Assembly (NCBI GenBank): GCA_016932695.1
Contig: JAFGCH010000114.1
Location: 1 to 43,879 of the forward strand
DNA: 43,879 bases
Reading direction: 5' to 3'
From: Acidimicrobiia bacterium
GTDB lineage: Bacteria > Actinomycetota > Acidimicrobiia > Spongiisociales > UBA11373
Of the stretch, positions 24,699 through 33,394 are shown piece by piece. The notes under the pieces were generated by a model. It did not search any database. It saw only the letters and a program-made list of their open reading frames with translations, and was not told where the DNA came from. The position numbers and the translations under genes are program-made. How positions within the stretch are numbered: position 1 is the first letter of the stretch; each line of letters begins with the position of its first letter.

Positions 24699-25889
24699 AT
24701 GCCCGACCGTACCGCTTTCTTGCGCGACCGGCTCGAGGAGCTTCGCTCCCAGGGCCTCTACAACACCATTCGCCACCTCCAGGGCCCGCAGGGCCCCTGG
24801 CTCGACGTCGATGGGCGCCGGGTGCTGAACTTCTGCTCCAACAACTACCTCGGGCTGGCCAACCATCCCCGGCTGGTCGCGGCCGCCCATACCGCCCTGG
24901 AGCGTTTCGGCGTCGGCCCGGGGGCGGTGCGCACCATCGCCGGCACGTTGACGCTGCACGACCAGCTCGAGGAGCGCCTGGCTCGCTTCAAGGGAGTCCC
25001 GGCCGCCATCTCGCTGCAATCGGGGTTCGTCGCCAACCTGGGAACGATCGCCGCCCTCGTCGGCGAGGGAGACGCCGTCATCTCCGATGAGCTCAACCAC
25101 GCCTCCATCGTCGACGGGGTACGGCTGACCAAGGCGGCCCGGTCGATCTACCGGCACGCCGACCCGGCCGACCTGGAGCGGGCCATTCGGGAGGCTCGCG
25201 CCGGGGGGGCCCGGCAAGTCCTGGTGATCACCGACGGGGTCTTCTCCATGGACGGCGACGTTGCCCCCCTCGATGCCATCGTCGCCGTCGCCGAGCCTCA
25301 CGAGGCCTTGGTCATGGTCGACGACGCCCACGGTGAGGGGGTGCTGGGACGCGGCGGTCGAGGCATCGTCGACCACTTCGGGCTGCACGGCCGGGTCGAC
25401 GTCGAGGTCGGCACCATGTCTAAGGCGTTCGGCGTCATGGGGGGCTACGTCGCCGGCTCCGAGGTCCTCGTCGAATGGCTGCGCCAGCGGGCCCGGCCCT
25501 TCCTCTTCTCCTCGGCGGTCACGGCCGCCGATGTGGCCGCCTGCCTGGCTGCGGTGGATCTCCTCGAGGAGTCCACCGAGCTGGTGGACCGGCTGTGGGA
25601 CAACGCCCGGCGCTTCAAGGAGATGATGTCCGCCGCCGGCTTCGACATCGGGGTGAGCACCACTCCCATCACCCCGGTCATGCTCGGGGAGGCGGCGCTG
25701 GCCCAGCAGGTCTCCGGGCGCCTCTTCGATGAGGAGGCGGTCTTCGCCCAGGCGATCGGCTTCCCCACGGTGCCGCGCGGGAAGGCGCGAATACGCGTGA
25801 TGGTGTCGGCCGCCCACAGTCTCGAGGACCTCGAGCGGGGTGCGGCGGCTTTCACCCGCGTGGCCCGCGACCTGGGCCTCGTCCCCTGA
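24699..25889 (+). CDS. kbl: Glycine C-acetyltransferase (2-amino-3-ketobutyrate CoA ligase)
   Basis: A PLP enzyme that cleaves 2-amino-3-ketobutyrate with CoA into glycine and acetyl-CoA, completing threonine catabolism started by Tdh. The 396-aa alpha-oxoamine synthase has the start [60 protein letters not shown] with cofactor-binding Asp209 and His211, and Schiff-base Lys242 in [21 protein letters not shown] ribosome-binding site overlaps the tdh stop. The gene ends 10 bases before the convergent ABC permease gene. Confidence 0.94.
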   Translation: MPDRTAFLRDRLEELRSQGLYNTIRHLQGPQGPWLDVDGRRVLNFCSNNYLGLANHPRLVAAAHTALERFGVGPGAVRTIAGTLTLHDQLEERLARFKGVPAAISLQSGFVANLGTIAALVGEGDAVISDELNHASIVDGVRLTKAARSIYRHADPADLERAIREARAGGARQVLVITDGVFSMDGDVAPLDAIVAVAEPHEALVMVDDAHGEGVLGRGGRGIVDHFGLHGRVDVEVGTMSKAFGVMGGYVAGSEVLVEWLRQRARPFLFSSAVTAADVAACLAAVDLLEESTELVDRLWDNARRFKEMMSAAGFDIGVSTTPITPVMLGEAALAQQVSGRLFDEEAVFAQAIGFPTVPRGKARIRVMVSAAHSLEDLERGAAAFTRVARDLGLVP

Positions 25890-25899
25890 GCCGCCCTGC

Positions 25900-28338
25900 C
25901 TACTCCATCACCCGCAGCGTCCCCGGAAGGTCCATGCGGCTCATCCGACGCACCGTCAGCACCGGCGCCAGCGCCACCGCCGCCACCCCCATGGCCACCA
26001 CCACCGCCAGCGTCTCCGGGGTGATCCACAGCAAGAGGCCGATATCGGGAGCCGTCCGTGGGAAGACCGTCCCCACGAACCAGCGCAGCAGGCCGTATCC
26101 GGCGGCCATGCCGAGGGCCGTGGACAGCAGGCCCAGCAACGTGCCTTCCACCATGGCCAGCCCTAGCGCCCGGCGGCGAGAGACCCCGAAGGCGAACATG
26201 GTGGCGTGGTCTCGCGCCCTCTCGTCCAGGTTGAGACTCGCCGAATTGAAGGCGATGGCCAGGGCCAGGACGAAGACGGCCCCCTGCACTACCCGCAGCA
26301 GCCCGATGAAACGCCCGAGGAGATCGCGGAAGGTGTCGGCCACCACGGTGGCCGGCTGCACGGAACTGACCGCCTCGAAGGCGAAGAGGGCCCGTTTCAC
26401 CTCGTCCACCGTTCGGCCCGCTGCCGGAGCGGCGTTCACCTGATTCACCTGCCCGGCGAGGCCCATCATCTCGGCCTGCGAGGCGTCCATGTACGCCAGG
26501 AAGCGGTAGGGGGCGGAGTGGACCCCCGTCACCGGCACCGCCGTCACGCCGAAGGTGTAGGAATCCTCGGCAGTGCGCCGTGGGTGAAGCAGCGATACGG
26601 TATCCCCCGGCTTCACCCCTAGGTCGGCGGCCGCTTTGCGGGAGAGGATGATCCCTTCGCCGGAGCTCCGGCTGCCGGCGATGAGATCGGGCACCCACGG
26701 GGTCTTCTCCAAGTCCGCCAGGCCCACGAGGACCTCGAAGCTCTCCTCGCCGTTCCCCAGGCTGCCGGGCACTGCCAGCGAGGCCACCGCCCCAGCCACC
26801 ACCGGCGACCCCACCACTGCCGCGACCTCGGGAGCATCGGCCGGGTACGTCCGGCCGAAGTCCACTATCACGCGCTCGTCGCCCCCTACCAAGATCGCCC
26901 GCTCGCCCGCATCAATGGTGTGGAAGAAGGTGTCGATCATTCCCAGCAGGGTGGTGAGGACGGCGATAGCCGAAGCGATTCCCAGGGCGGTGAGCACCGT
27001 CCGTCGTGGGGCGCGCACCAGGTTGCGCACCGGCAGGCGCCGGAAGGTGTTCCCGGCGGAGGACGGCCTGCGCCACCAGCGCATGCGCACGCGACGGGCG
27101 AGATGGGCCGGCCGGATCGCCTCGATCGGCCGCACCCGCACGGCGCGCCACACGGGGTAGGCCACCGCGGCGAAAGGCGCGGCGAAGCCCACGGCCGCTG
27201 CGGTAGCAAAGGTGCCCACCTGGAATGAAGTCAGCCAGATGGGTAGTGGGAAAAAGCCCTGCAGCACCCGGCGCATTGCCAGGCTGATCGCCCAGCCGAC
27301 GACGACGCCGAGGGCCACTCCGAGCAGGGCGATCTGCGCCCCCACCAGGAGGGGGCGCACCGCGATCCGCCGTCGGGGCGTTCCGAGGGCCATGGCGATG
27401 CCGATCTCCCGTCGCTGCGCCTCGACCAAGCGCGTCGTCAGGTTGAACGCCGCCGCCACGGCCCCGACGAAAACCAACAGAGCAAAGATGCTGAAGGTCT
27501 GCTGGTCGTTCTCGATGTCCTGATACACCATCGCGTGGGCCCGCTGCTCGTCTCGCGGCAGCACCTCGAAGCCCAGGCCGGGAAAAGCGGTCGCCACCGC
27601 CTGTTCCACCGCAACGGCCGCCCGCCCGGGGTCAGCTCCTTCTGCGAGGCGGAGCAGGAGGCGGTTCACTCCGCCGGGGGCTCCTCCCATCTCCTGTGCT
27701 GAGCCCAGAGAGGTGAACAGAGCGGCGAAGTTGGCGTGCAGCATGAACCCGGAGCCGTCCTCCGGCATCACAATGAAGTAGTCGGGGGCCGACGCCAGCC
27801 CCACATACTGCAGTTCGCGGCCGCCGGCGATCGACAGCGTCCCCGCGGGGGCGAGGGCGTAGTACTCGGCGAAGTTGCGCTCGACGACGGCCACAGCCCG
27901 GCCGTCGTCCTCGGGCGACAGGGAGCGCCCGGCGACGGCTTCGATCCGGTCGATGGACGGCCCCCCACCTGCGACCGGCACCCCGATCAGCACCCCGGGC
28001 ACCAGGATGGTGGTCTCGGCGGTGCTGGCGTCCACCTGAGTCGGCACCTTCAGCCGCTCCTCGGCAGCGGCGATCATTCCCGGCTCCAGGGTGGCCACCA
28101 CGGCCGCCAGCGCCCCTTCGGGCACGAAGGAGCCCTCGGCCAGTTCGACCTCCAGGTCCCGGAAGCCCAGCAGGACGAACGAGGCGTCGGCCGACAGCCG
28201 CCGCCAGCGCGCCGTGCTGGCCAATCCGGCGAAGGCGCCCGTTCCCAGAGCGATGACCAGGGCGATGGCGGCCACCTGGACCCAGTGGGCCCGCATGTCC
28301 CTCCAGGACCACCGCAGCCAGAGGCGCATGCCGCTCAC
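25900..28338 (-). CDS. ABC transporter permease with two FtsX domains (MacB/LolC-like)
   Basis: An 812-aa membrane protein. Helix 1 (VQVAAIALVIALGTGAFAGLA) is followed by a large extracytoplasmic MacB-type periplasmic-core region, then three helices with the FtsX feature RREIGIAMALGTPRRRI. A second copy follows: a further helix near VLTALGIASAIAVLTTLLG, a second extracytoplasmic region, and three final helices with DHATMFAFGVSRRRALGLAMVEG. Such proteins usually work mechanically on envelope substrates rather than as classic importers. GTG at 28338 shares GTGA with the end of its ATPase gene. Confidence 0.9.
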   Translation of the reverse strand: MSGMRLWLRWSWRDMRAHWVQVAAIALVIALGTGAFAGLASTARWRRLSADASFVLLGFRDLEVELAEGSFVPEGALAAVVATLEPGMIAAAEERLKVPTQVDASTAETTILVPGVLIGVPVAGGGPSIDRIEAVAGRSLSPEDDGRAVAVVERNFAEYYALAPAGTLSIAGGRELQYVGLASAPDYFIVMPEDGSGFMLHANFAALFTSLGSAQEMGGAPGGVNRLLLRLAEGADPGRAAVAVEQAVATAFPGLGFEVLPRDEQRAHAMVYQDIENDQQTFSIFALLVFVGAVAAAFNLTTRLVEAQRREIGIAMALGTPRRRIAVRPLLVGAQIALLGVALGVVVGWAISLAMRRVLQGFFPLPIWLTSFQVGTFATAAAVGFAAPFAAVAYPVWRAVRVRPIEAIRPAHLARRVRMRWWRRPSSAGNTFRRLPVRNLVRAPRRTVLTALGIASAIAVLTTLLGMIDTFFHTIDAGERAILVGGDERVIVDFGRTYPADAPEVAAVVGSPVVAGAVASLAVPGSLGNGEESFEVLVGLADLEKTPWVPDLIAGSRSSGEGIILSRKAAADLGVKPGDTVSLLHPRRTAEDSYTFGVTAVPVTGVHSAPYRFLAYMDASQAEMMGLAGQVNQVNAAPAAGRTVDEVKRALFAFEAVSSVQPATVVADTFRDLLGRFIGLLRVVQGAVFVLALAIAFNSASLNLDERARDHATMFAFGVSRRRALGLAMVEGTLLGLLSTALGMAAGYGLLRWFVGTVFPRTAPDIGLLLWITPETLAVVVAMGVAAVALAPVLTVRRMSRMDLPGTLRVME

Positions 28339-29033
28339 CAGTGCAGGTCCGCCGTGCGCGCCCGGCCACCTGCCGGCGGCCCGTCGGAGACAATGCGGCC
28401 GCCGCTCAACTCGACTACCCGATCCGCCGCGCGCGAGATCTCGCGGTTGTGGGTGACTACCAGCACGGCGCGCCCTTCGCCGGCTCGCCCTTCGAGCAGG
28501 CCCAGGATCTGCACCCCGGTACGGAAGTCCAGCTCACCGGTGGGCTCGTCGGCCAAGACCACCGGGTTGCCCGTAGCCAGCGCCCGGGCGATGGCCACCC
28601 GCTGCTGCTCGCCACCTGAGAGCTGGTGGGGGAAACTGTCGCCTCTCCCCGCCAGCCCGACGCTGGCCAAGATCGCCTCCGCATCGACTCCGGCTCGCCC
28701 CGCCACATCAATGCCGAACTGCACGTTCTCTGCCGCGGTCAGGCCGGGGAAGATGTTGAAGCTCTGGAAGACGAAGGAAACGGTACGGCGCCGGAATTCG
28801 AAGAGCTCGCGCCGGGCGGCGCGAGAGATGTCCACGCCGCCCACCCGTATGGAGCCTTCACTCGCCGTGTCGAGAGCGCCGATGAGATTCAGCAGCGTCG
28901 TCTTGCCGCTGCCCGATGGGCCCAGCACCACCACGAACTCCCCGGCAGCCACCTGCAAGTCGATGCCGTCGAGGGCTCGCACCCGGCCCGGGCCTTCACC
29001 GAAGGTCTTGCCCACACGCTGCAGTTCGATCAT
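28335..29033 (-). CDS. ABC transporter ATP-binding protein (MacB/LolD type)
   Basis: The 232-aa ATPase partner of the downstream FtsX permease. It has Walker A LGPSGSGKTT, the Q-loop in VSFVFQSFNIFPGLTAAENV (typical of the MacB/LolD group), signature LSGGEQQRVAIARAL, Walker B VVLADEPTGELD and H-loop VVTHNREI. ATG at 29033 has a strong GGAGGAGG ribosome-binding site. The longer open frame upstream is not real. It is divergent from korA across a 108-base region. Confidence 0.94.
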   Translation of the reverse strand: MIELQRVGKTFGEGPGRVRALDGIDLQVAAGEFVVVLGPSGSGKTTLLNLIGALDTASEGSIRVGGVDISRAARRELFEFRRRTVSFVFQSFNIFPGLTAAENVQFGIDVAGRAGVDAEAILASVGLAGRGDSFPHQLSGGEQQRVAIARALATGNPVVLADEPTGELDFRTGVQILGLLEGRAGEGRAVLVVTHNREISRAADRVVELSGGRIVSDGPPAGGRARTADLHW

Positions 29034-29066
29034 TCGCCTCCTCCCCGAGGCCGCGGCGGCCATTCT

Positions 29067-29081
29067 GGTCACCCGGCGACC
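29067..29081. promoter_or_regulatory. 15-bp near-palindrome between the ABC operon and korA
   Basis: GGTCACCCGGCGACC has 6 of 7 pairs matching around a central C. It sits in the divergent intergenic region and could be an operator; no regulator is identified. Confidence 0.3.
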
Positions 29082-29125
29082 AAGGCGGGTCCTTCGACCC
29101 GCAGTGAGTGACATCTCCACGGCGA

Positions 29126-29131
29126 TACCAT
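29126..29131 (+). promoter_or_regulatory. Possible -10 box of korA
   Basis: TACCAT on the plus strand. The first ATG (29130) overlaps this box, which favours the second ATG at 29142, ten bases after it. Confidence 0.4.
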
Positions 29132-29141
29132 GCCCCAAGCC

Positions 29142-30272
29142 ATGGACCAGCGAGCCACCCCACCCCCCCGCGAGTACACCGACGGGTCGACCGCCATCGT
29201 GCGCGCCGCCCTCGAGGCCGGCTGCAACTTCTTCGCCGGCTATCCCATCACCCCGGCTTCCCCGATCCTCACGATGATGATGCGCGAGATGCCCCGTGTC
29301 GGCGGCATCGCCGTGCAGGGCGAGGATGAGATCGCCTCGATCGGCATGTGCATCGGCGCGGTCATGGCCGGGGCCCGCGCCCTGACCGCTACCAGCGGCC
29401 CCGGCATCAGCCTCTACAGCGAGAATCTGGGCCTGGCCGTCATGGGCGAGATCCCGCTGGTGGTGGTCGACGTGCAACGCCTCGGCCCGGCCACCGGCGG
29501 AGCGACGACGGTGGGCCAAGGCGATGTGCAGTTCGTGCGCTGGGGCACCTCGGGCGGCTACCCCATCATCGCCCTGGCCCCCTCGTCCGTGCCGGAGTGC
29601 TACCACCTCACCATGAAGGCCTTCGATCTCGCCGAGAGGTTCCGCTGCCCGGTGTTTCTCCTCACCGACAAGGAACTGAACATGACCATGGCCACGGTGG
29701 CCCTCGACGCCTACCGCCCCGTCGACGTGCGCCCTCGCCCTCGGGCCGAGGAGCCGGGTCGCCCCTACCGCTACACCCCGGCCGAGGACGTCCCTCCGCT
29801 CCGGCACTACGGCGCCGGAGAGACGGTGCGCTTCACCGGCTCCACCCACGACGAGCGGGCCTTCATCACCAAGCACCCTCCGACCGTTGATGCGCTCAAC
29901 CGCCACCTCGCCGCCAAGATCGAGGAGCATCGCGACGAGATCGAGATGGCCGCGGCCGACCTCGACCCGCGCGCCGAGACGCTGGTGGTCTCCTACGGCG
30001 TCACCGCCGGTGCGGCCCGTGAGGCGGTGCGCCGGTCTCGTGCCGGAGGCGCTCCTCTGTCCTCCGTCGTGTTGCAGACCCTGTGGCCGGTGCCCGAAGC
30101 GACGCTGCGGCGGGCGGCCACCGGGGTACGCCGCGTCCTGGTCCCCGAACTGAACCTGGGCCAGTACCGCCGCGAGGTCGAGCGGGTGCTTCCCGGGATG
30201 GACGTCTCCGGCCTCAACCGCGTCGACGGAGAGATGATCACCCCCGAGCAGATCCTGGAGGCGGTGCGATGA
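29142..30272 (+). CDS. korA: 2-oxoacid:ferredoxin oxidoreductase, alpha subunit
   Basis: The alpha (PP-domain) subunit of a KorAB-type enzyme that decarboxylates 2-oxoglutarate or a similar 2-oxoacid to an acyl-CoA, reducing ferredoxin. The 376-aa product has GYPITPASPILT, EDEIASIGMCIGAVMAGARALTATSGPGISL and VVDVQRLGPATGGATTVGQGD, and the C-terminal swivel region VVLQTLWPVPE with VPELNLGQ. Unlike actinobacterial KorA (~650 aa, gamma fused to alpha), it has no gamma domain at its N-terminus; that domain is on the beta subunit here. I chose ATG at 29142, with 29130 as the alternative. The stop overlaps korB by ATGA. Confidence 0.9.
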   Translation: MDQRATPPPREYTDGSTAIVRAALEAGCNFFAGYPITPASPILTMMMREMPRVGGIAVQGEDEIASIGMCIGAVMAGARALTATSGPGISLYSENLGLAVMGEIPLVVVDVQRLGPATGGATTVGQGDVQFVRWGTSGGYPIIALAPSSVPECYHLTMKAFDLAERFRCPVFLLTDKELNMTMATVALDAYRPVDVRPRPRAEEPGRPYRYTPAEDVPPLRHYGAGETVRFTGSTHDERAFITKHPPTVDALNRHLAAKIEEHRDEIEMAAADLDPRAETLVVSYGVTAGAAREAVRRSRAGGAPLSSVVLQTLWPVPEATLRRAATGVRRVLVPELNLGQYRREVERVLPGMDVSGLNRVDGEMITPEQILEAVR

Positions 30273-31600
30273 CCACGACCATCACCCCGCTGGCGACCTA
30301 CCGCAACGATCTCCCCTACCCCTTCTGCCCGGGGTGCGGCCATTCGCCCATCCTGGACGCGCTGAACGCCGCCCTGGTCAACCGGGGCACCGACCCGGCC
30401 AATGTCGTCATCGTCAGCGACATCGGGTGCAGCGGGCTCAGCGACCAGTACTTCATCACCTCCGCCTTCCACGGGTTGCACGGGCGCAGCATCACCTATG
30501 CCACCGGCATCAAGTTGGCCCGTCCCGACCTCGACGTAGTAGTGGTCATGGGGGACGGCGGCACCGGCATCGGCGGGGCCCACCTGCTCAACGCCGCCCG
30601 GCGCAACATCGGCATCACCGTGCTGGTGTTCAACAACTTCAACTTCGGGATGACTGGTGGGCAGCACTCGACCACCACCCCCGCAGGCGCCTTCACCTCT
30701 ACCACTTCCACCGGCAACTTGGAGCGCCCCCTGGACATCTGCGGCACGGTGGCGGTCAACGGTGCCGGGTACGTGTGGCGGGGCACCTCGTTCGATGCCG
30801 ATCTCCCCGACCGCATCGCTGAGGCCATGGACGCCGACGGCTTCGCCCTGCTGGACATCTGGGAGCTGTGCACCGCCTACTTCGTGCGATCCAACAAGTA
30901 CACCCGGCGCGCCTTCCAGACCACCCTCGACGAACTGGGGTGGCCCGCGGGGATCATCCAGCAGCGCCCCGACCTGCCCGAGTACGCCGCCGCCTATCGG
31001 GCAGCCGCCAAGCCCGGCCGCTCGTCGGTGAGCGCGGCCCCCATCCCGGTGACTCAGCGCTCCACTCTCGACCGGCGCTACACCCTGCTGGTGGCAGGAT
31101 CGGCCGGAGGCCGGGTGCGCTCCGGCGTGCGGCTCACCGCCCAGGCGGCGATCCGCTCCGGGCTGTACGCCGCCCAGGCCGACGACTACCCCATCACCGT
31201 GCGTAGCGGCCACAGCCTGTCCACGCTGGTGCTCTCCCCCGCGCCGCTGGATTTCGCCGGGGTCGGCGTACCGGACGCTCTGGTGATCCTCAGCGAGGAT
31301 GGCTTGGCCAAGTCGAAGGCCTTGCTTCCCCGTCTCTCCCCCGAGTCCCTAGTCATGGCCTTCCCCGACGTTGCCGCCCTGGAGACCCCAGCCCGCCTCA
31401 TGGTGCTCGACCCGGGAGTGTCCTCCACTCGGCTGGCCCGGGCCGACCACGGCCTGGCCGCCTGTGCCGCCGCGGTATCCATCCTGGGCCTCTTCCCCAC
31501 GGCCGCCCTGGTAGAGGCGGCGGCTGCCTCCGGCCGCCTGGCCGAGGAACTGGGGAAGGTGGTGGCGGCGGGCTTGGAGATAGGGGCGGCGGCTCGCTGA
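30269..31600 (+). CDS. korB: 2-oxoacid:ferredoxin oxidoreductase, fused beta-gamma subunit
   Basis: A 443-aa fusion. Residues 1-~255 are the thiamine diphosphate-binding beta subunit: FCPGCGHSPIL (Cys20, Cys23), SDIGCSG, HGRSITYATGIKLARPDL, and the cofactor motif GDGGTGIGG (96-104) through FNNFNFGMTGGQ (Asn122, Asn123). Residues ~270-443 are a POR-gamma domain: LLVAGSAGGRVRSGVRLTAQAA, then ADDYPITVRSGHSLSTLVLS, with a Rossmann-like remainder. No extra ferredoxin domain is present, so electrons probably pass from a cluster in beta to a separate ferredoxin. The substrate is not settled by sequence; 2-oxoglutarate or branched 2-oxoacids are possible. Confidence 0.9.
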   Translation: MTTTITPLATYRNDLPYPFCPGCGHSPILDALNAALVNRGTDPANVVIVSDIGCSGLSDQYFITSAFHGLHGRSITYATGIKLARPDLDVVVVMGDGGTGIGGAHLLNAARRNIGITVLVFNNFNFGMTGGQHSTTTPAGAFTSTTSTGNLERPLDICGTVAVNGAGYVWRGTSFDADLPDRIAEAMDADGFALLDIWELCTAYFVRSNKYTRRAFQTTLDELGWPAGIIQQRPDLPEYAAAYRAAAKPGRSSVSAAPIPVTQRSTLDRRYTLLVAGSAGGRVRSGVRLTAQAAIRSGLYAAQADDYPITVRSGHSLSTLVLSPAPLDFAGVGVPDALVILSEDGLAKSKALLPRLSPESLVMAFPDVAALETPARLMVLDPGVSSTRLARADHGLAACAAAVSILGLFPTAALVEAAAASGRLAEELGKVVAAGLEIGAAAR

Positions 31601-31612
31601 GGTGGGGCGCCT

Positions 31613-33394
31613 CTAGAGGCTGGCGGTTCCCGCCGCCCAGTCGGCGTGCAGTGCGGCGTAGGGGCCGCCGGCCGCCAGCAGATCCTCGTGACGGCCCCGC
31701 TCCACCAGCCGGCCCTTTTCAAATACCAGCACCTCGTCGGCGGCTTCGGCGGTGGACAGGCGGTGGGCCACAGTGATGCTGGTCCGCCCCGCGGTCAGTC
31801 GCTCCATGGCCCGGCGCAGGCGCACCTCGAGCGCCGGGTCCACCGCCGAAGTCGCTTCGTCGAGGACGAGCAGATCGGGGTCGGAGATCCAGGCGCGCAC
31901 CAGAGCCACCAACTGGCGTTCGCCCACCGACAGCTGGCCTCCCCGCTCCCCCACCGGTGTCGCCAGGCCGGCAGGGAGCTGCGCCAGCCAGTCGGCCAGG
32001 CCCAGTTCCTCGAAGGCGGCTCGCACCTCGTCGTCGCCGGCTTCCGGCCGCCCGTAGCGCACGTTGGCTCCCACGGAGGCGTCGAAGAGGAACCCCTCCT
32101 GCGGGACGAAGGCCACTCGGCGGCGGAGGGAGGCGAAACGAACCCGGTTCAGGGGCACTCCGCCGATGATGACCCAGCCCTCGGTGGGGTCCAGCAGGCG
32201 GGTCACCAGCTTGGCGAAGGTGGTCTTGCCCGAGCCGGTCTCTCCCACTACGGCCACCCGGGTGCCGTCGGGGATGCTCACCGTCAGCTCCGAGAGCACG
32301 TCGGGTCCCGTGGGGTACCGGAAGCGGATTCCGGCGAAGTCGACGTCGAGGCTGCCCGTGGGGAGGTCGACGCCGTCCACCGGGTCGGGAACGTCCACCG
32401 GTGTGTCGAGCACCCCGAGGATGCGCCGCACCCCGGCGCCGGCGCTCTGCACCAAGTCCAGGGTTTCCACCACCATCTGCACCGGCTCGACTAGGAGGTT
32501 CACCAGGAAGAGGAAGGCGAGCAGGCTCCCGGCCGTGACGCCGCGGCCGGGCCCCAGCCAGACACCCACCCCGATCACGGCCGCGGTGATCAGGCCGGCG
32601 AAGAGCTCGGCCGAGGAGAAGAGGAAAGCCCCGAGCCGGTTCGCGCGGAACTCGGCGCGAAACTGGCGCTCCAGGGCCCGGCGCACCCGCTCCAGGGTGG
32701 CGTCCTCGGCCCCATACGCCCGCACTATGGGGAGTCCCGAGATGGCCTCCCCGACGGCCGCCAAGCTGTCGGCCACCCGGACGCGCACCCGGTCGTGGGC
32801 CCGGGCCAGGATGCGCTGGAACCAGGCCAGGAGCACTCCGTACATTGCCACGCCGCCGACCACCAGCAGGGACAGCTGCCAGCGGTACCACGTCATCAGC
32901 CCCACCGCCAGCAAAACCTGCAGCGAGCCCAGGATCATGGCCACCCCGCCGAAGTCCATGAAGTCCTGGATGGTGGTCATGTCCGAGGTCACTCGGGAGA
33001 CCAGGGCGCCGCGTCGCTCGCTCTCAGTATGGAGGATGGACAGCCGGTGCAGGTGCCGGAAGGTGGTCACCCGCAGATCGGACAGGCCGGTGGCCGAGGC
33101 GCGCAGCATGCGCACCAGCCCCAGCCGCCGCGCCGCCGCCGCCGCCACGATGCCCGCCAGGGCCAGCACGCCCAGCCGCAGCACCCCGCCGGTGTTCACT
33201 CCGCCCGCCGCCAGGATCTCGCCGTCGACGATCTGCTGGATGGCAATGGGCACCACTATCTGCATGCCGGTGCCCGCCAGCATCAGCACGAGGGTCAAGG
33301 GGAAGCCGCGCAGCACGGCGGGCGCCTCGCGCAGCGCCCGCCGCAACGCCAGGCGCGCTTCGAGAGGGGCGCCTTCGGGTTTGGCCGCCGTCAT
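31613..33394 (-). CDS. Heterodimeric ABC exporter, subunit with intact catalytic site
   Basis: A 593-aa half-transporter: six membrane helices (residues ~30-320), then the ATPase. It has Walker A GETGSGKTT, Walker B LLVLDEATSAVD with catalytic Glu513, and H-loop His544 (VAHRLS). Its signature is altered, LSVGERQ (488-494) instead of LSGGQRQ. Paired with the next gene, this gives one competent and one degenerate ATP site, as in BmrCD-type exporters. The substrate may be a drug, lipid or peptide. Its start overlaps the partner's stop by ATGA. It converges on korB with a 12-base gap. Confidence 0.93.
   Translation of the reverse strand: MTAAKPEGAPLEARLALRRALREAPAVLRGFPLTLVLMLAGTGMQIVVPIAIQQIVDGEILAAGGVNTGGVLRLGVLALAGIVAAAAARRLGLVRMLRASATGLSDLRVTTFRHLHRLSILHTESERRGALVSRVTSDMTTIQDFMDFGGVAMILGSLQVLLAVGLMTWYRWQLSLLVVGGVAMYGVLLAWFQRILARAHDRVRVRVADSLAAVGEAISGLPIVRAYGAEDATLERVRRALERQFRAEFRANRLGAFLFSSAELFAGLITAAVIGVGVWLGPGRGVTAGSLLAFLFLVNLLVEPVQMVVETLDLVQSAGAGVRRILGVLDTPVDVPDPVDGVDLPTGSLDVDFAGIRFRYPTGPDVLSELTVSIPDGTRVAVVGETGSGKTTFAKLVTRLLDPTEGWVIIGGVPLNRVRFASLRRRVAFVPQEGFLFDASVGANVRYGRPEAGDDEVRAAFEELGLADWLAQLPAGLATPVGERGGQLSVGERQLVALVRAWISDPDLLVLDEATSAVDPALEVRLRRAMERLTAGRTSITVAHRLSTAEAADEVLVFEKGRLVERGRHEDLLAAGGPYAALHADWAAGTASL

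Noticed and set aside
24477-25817. 446-aa minus-strand frame opposite kbl
   Set aside because: Antisense shadow of kbl, which carries all PLP-enzyme motifs. The minus-strand translation has no protein-like features.
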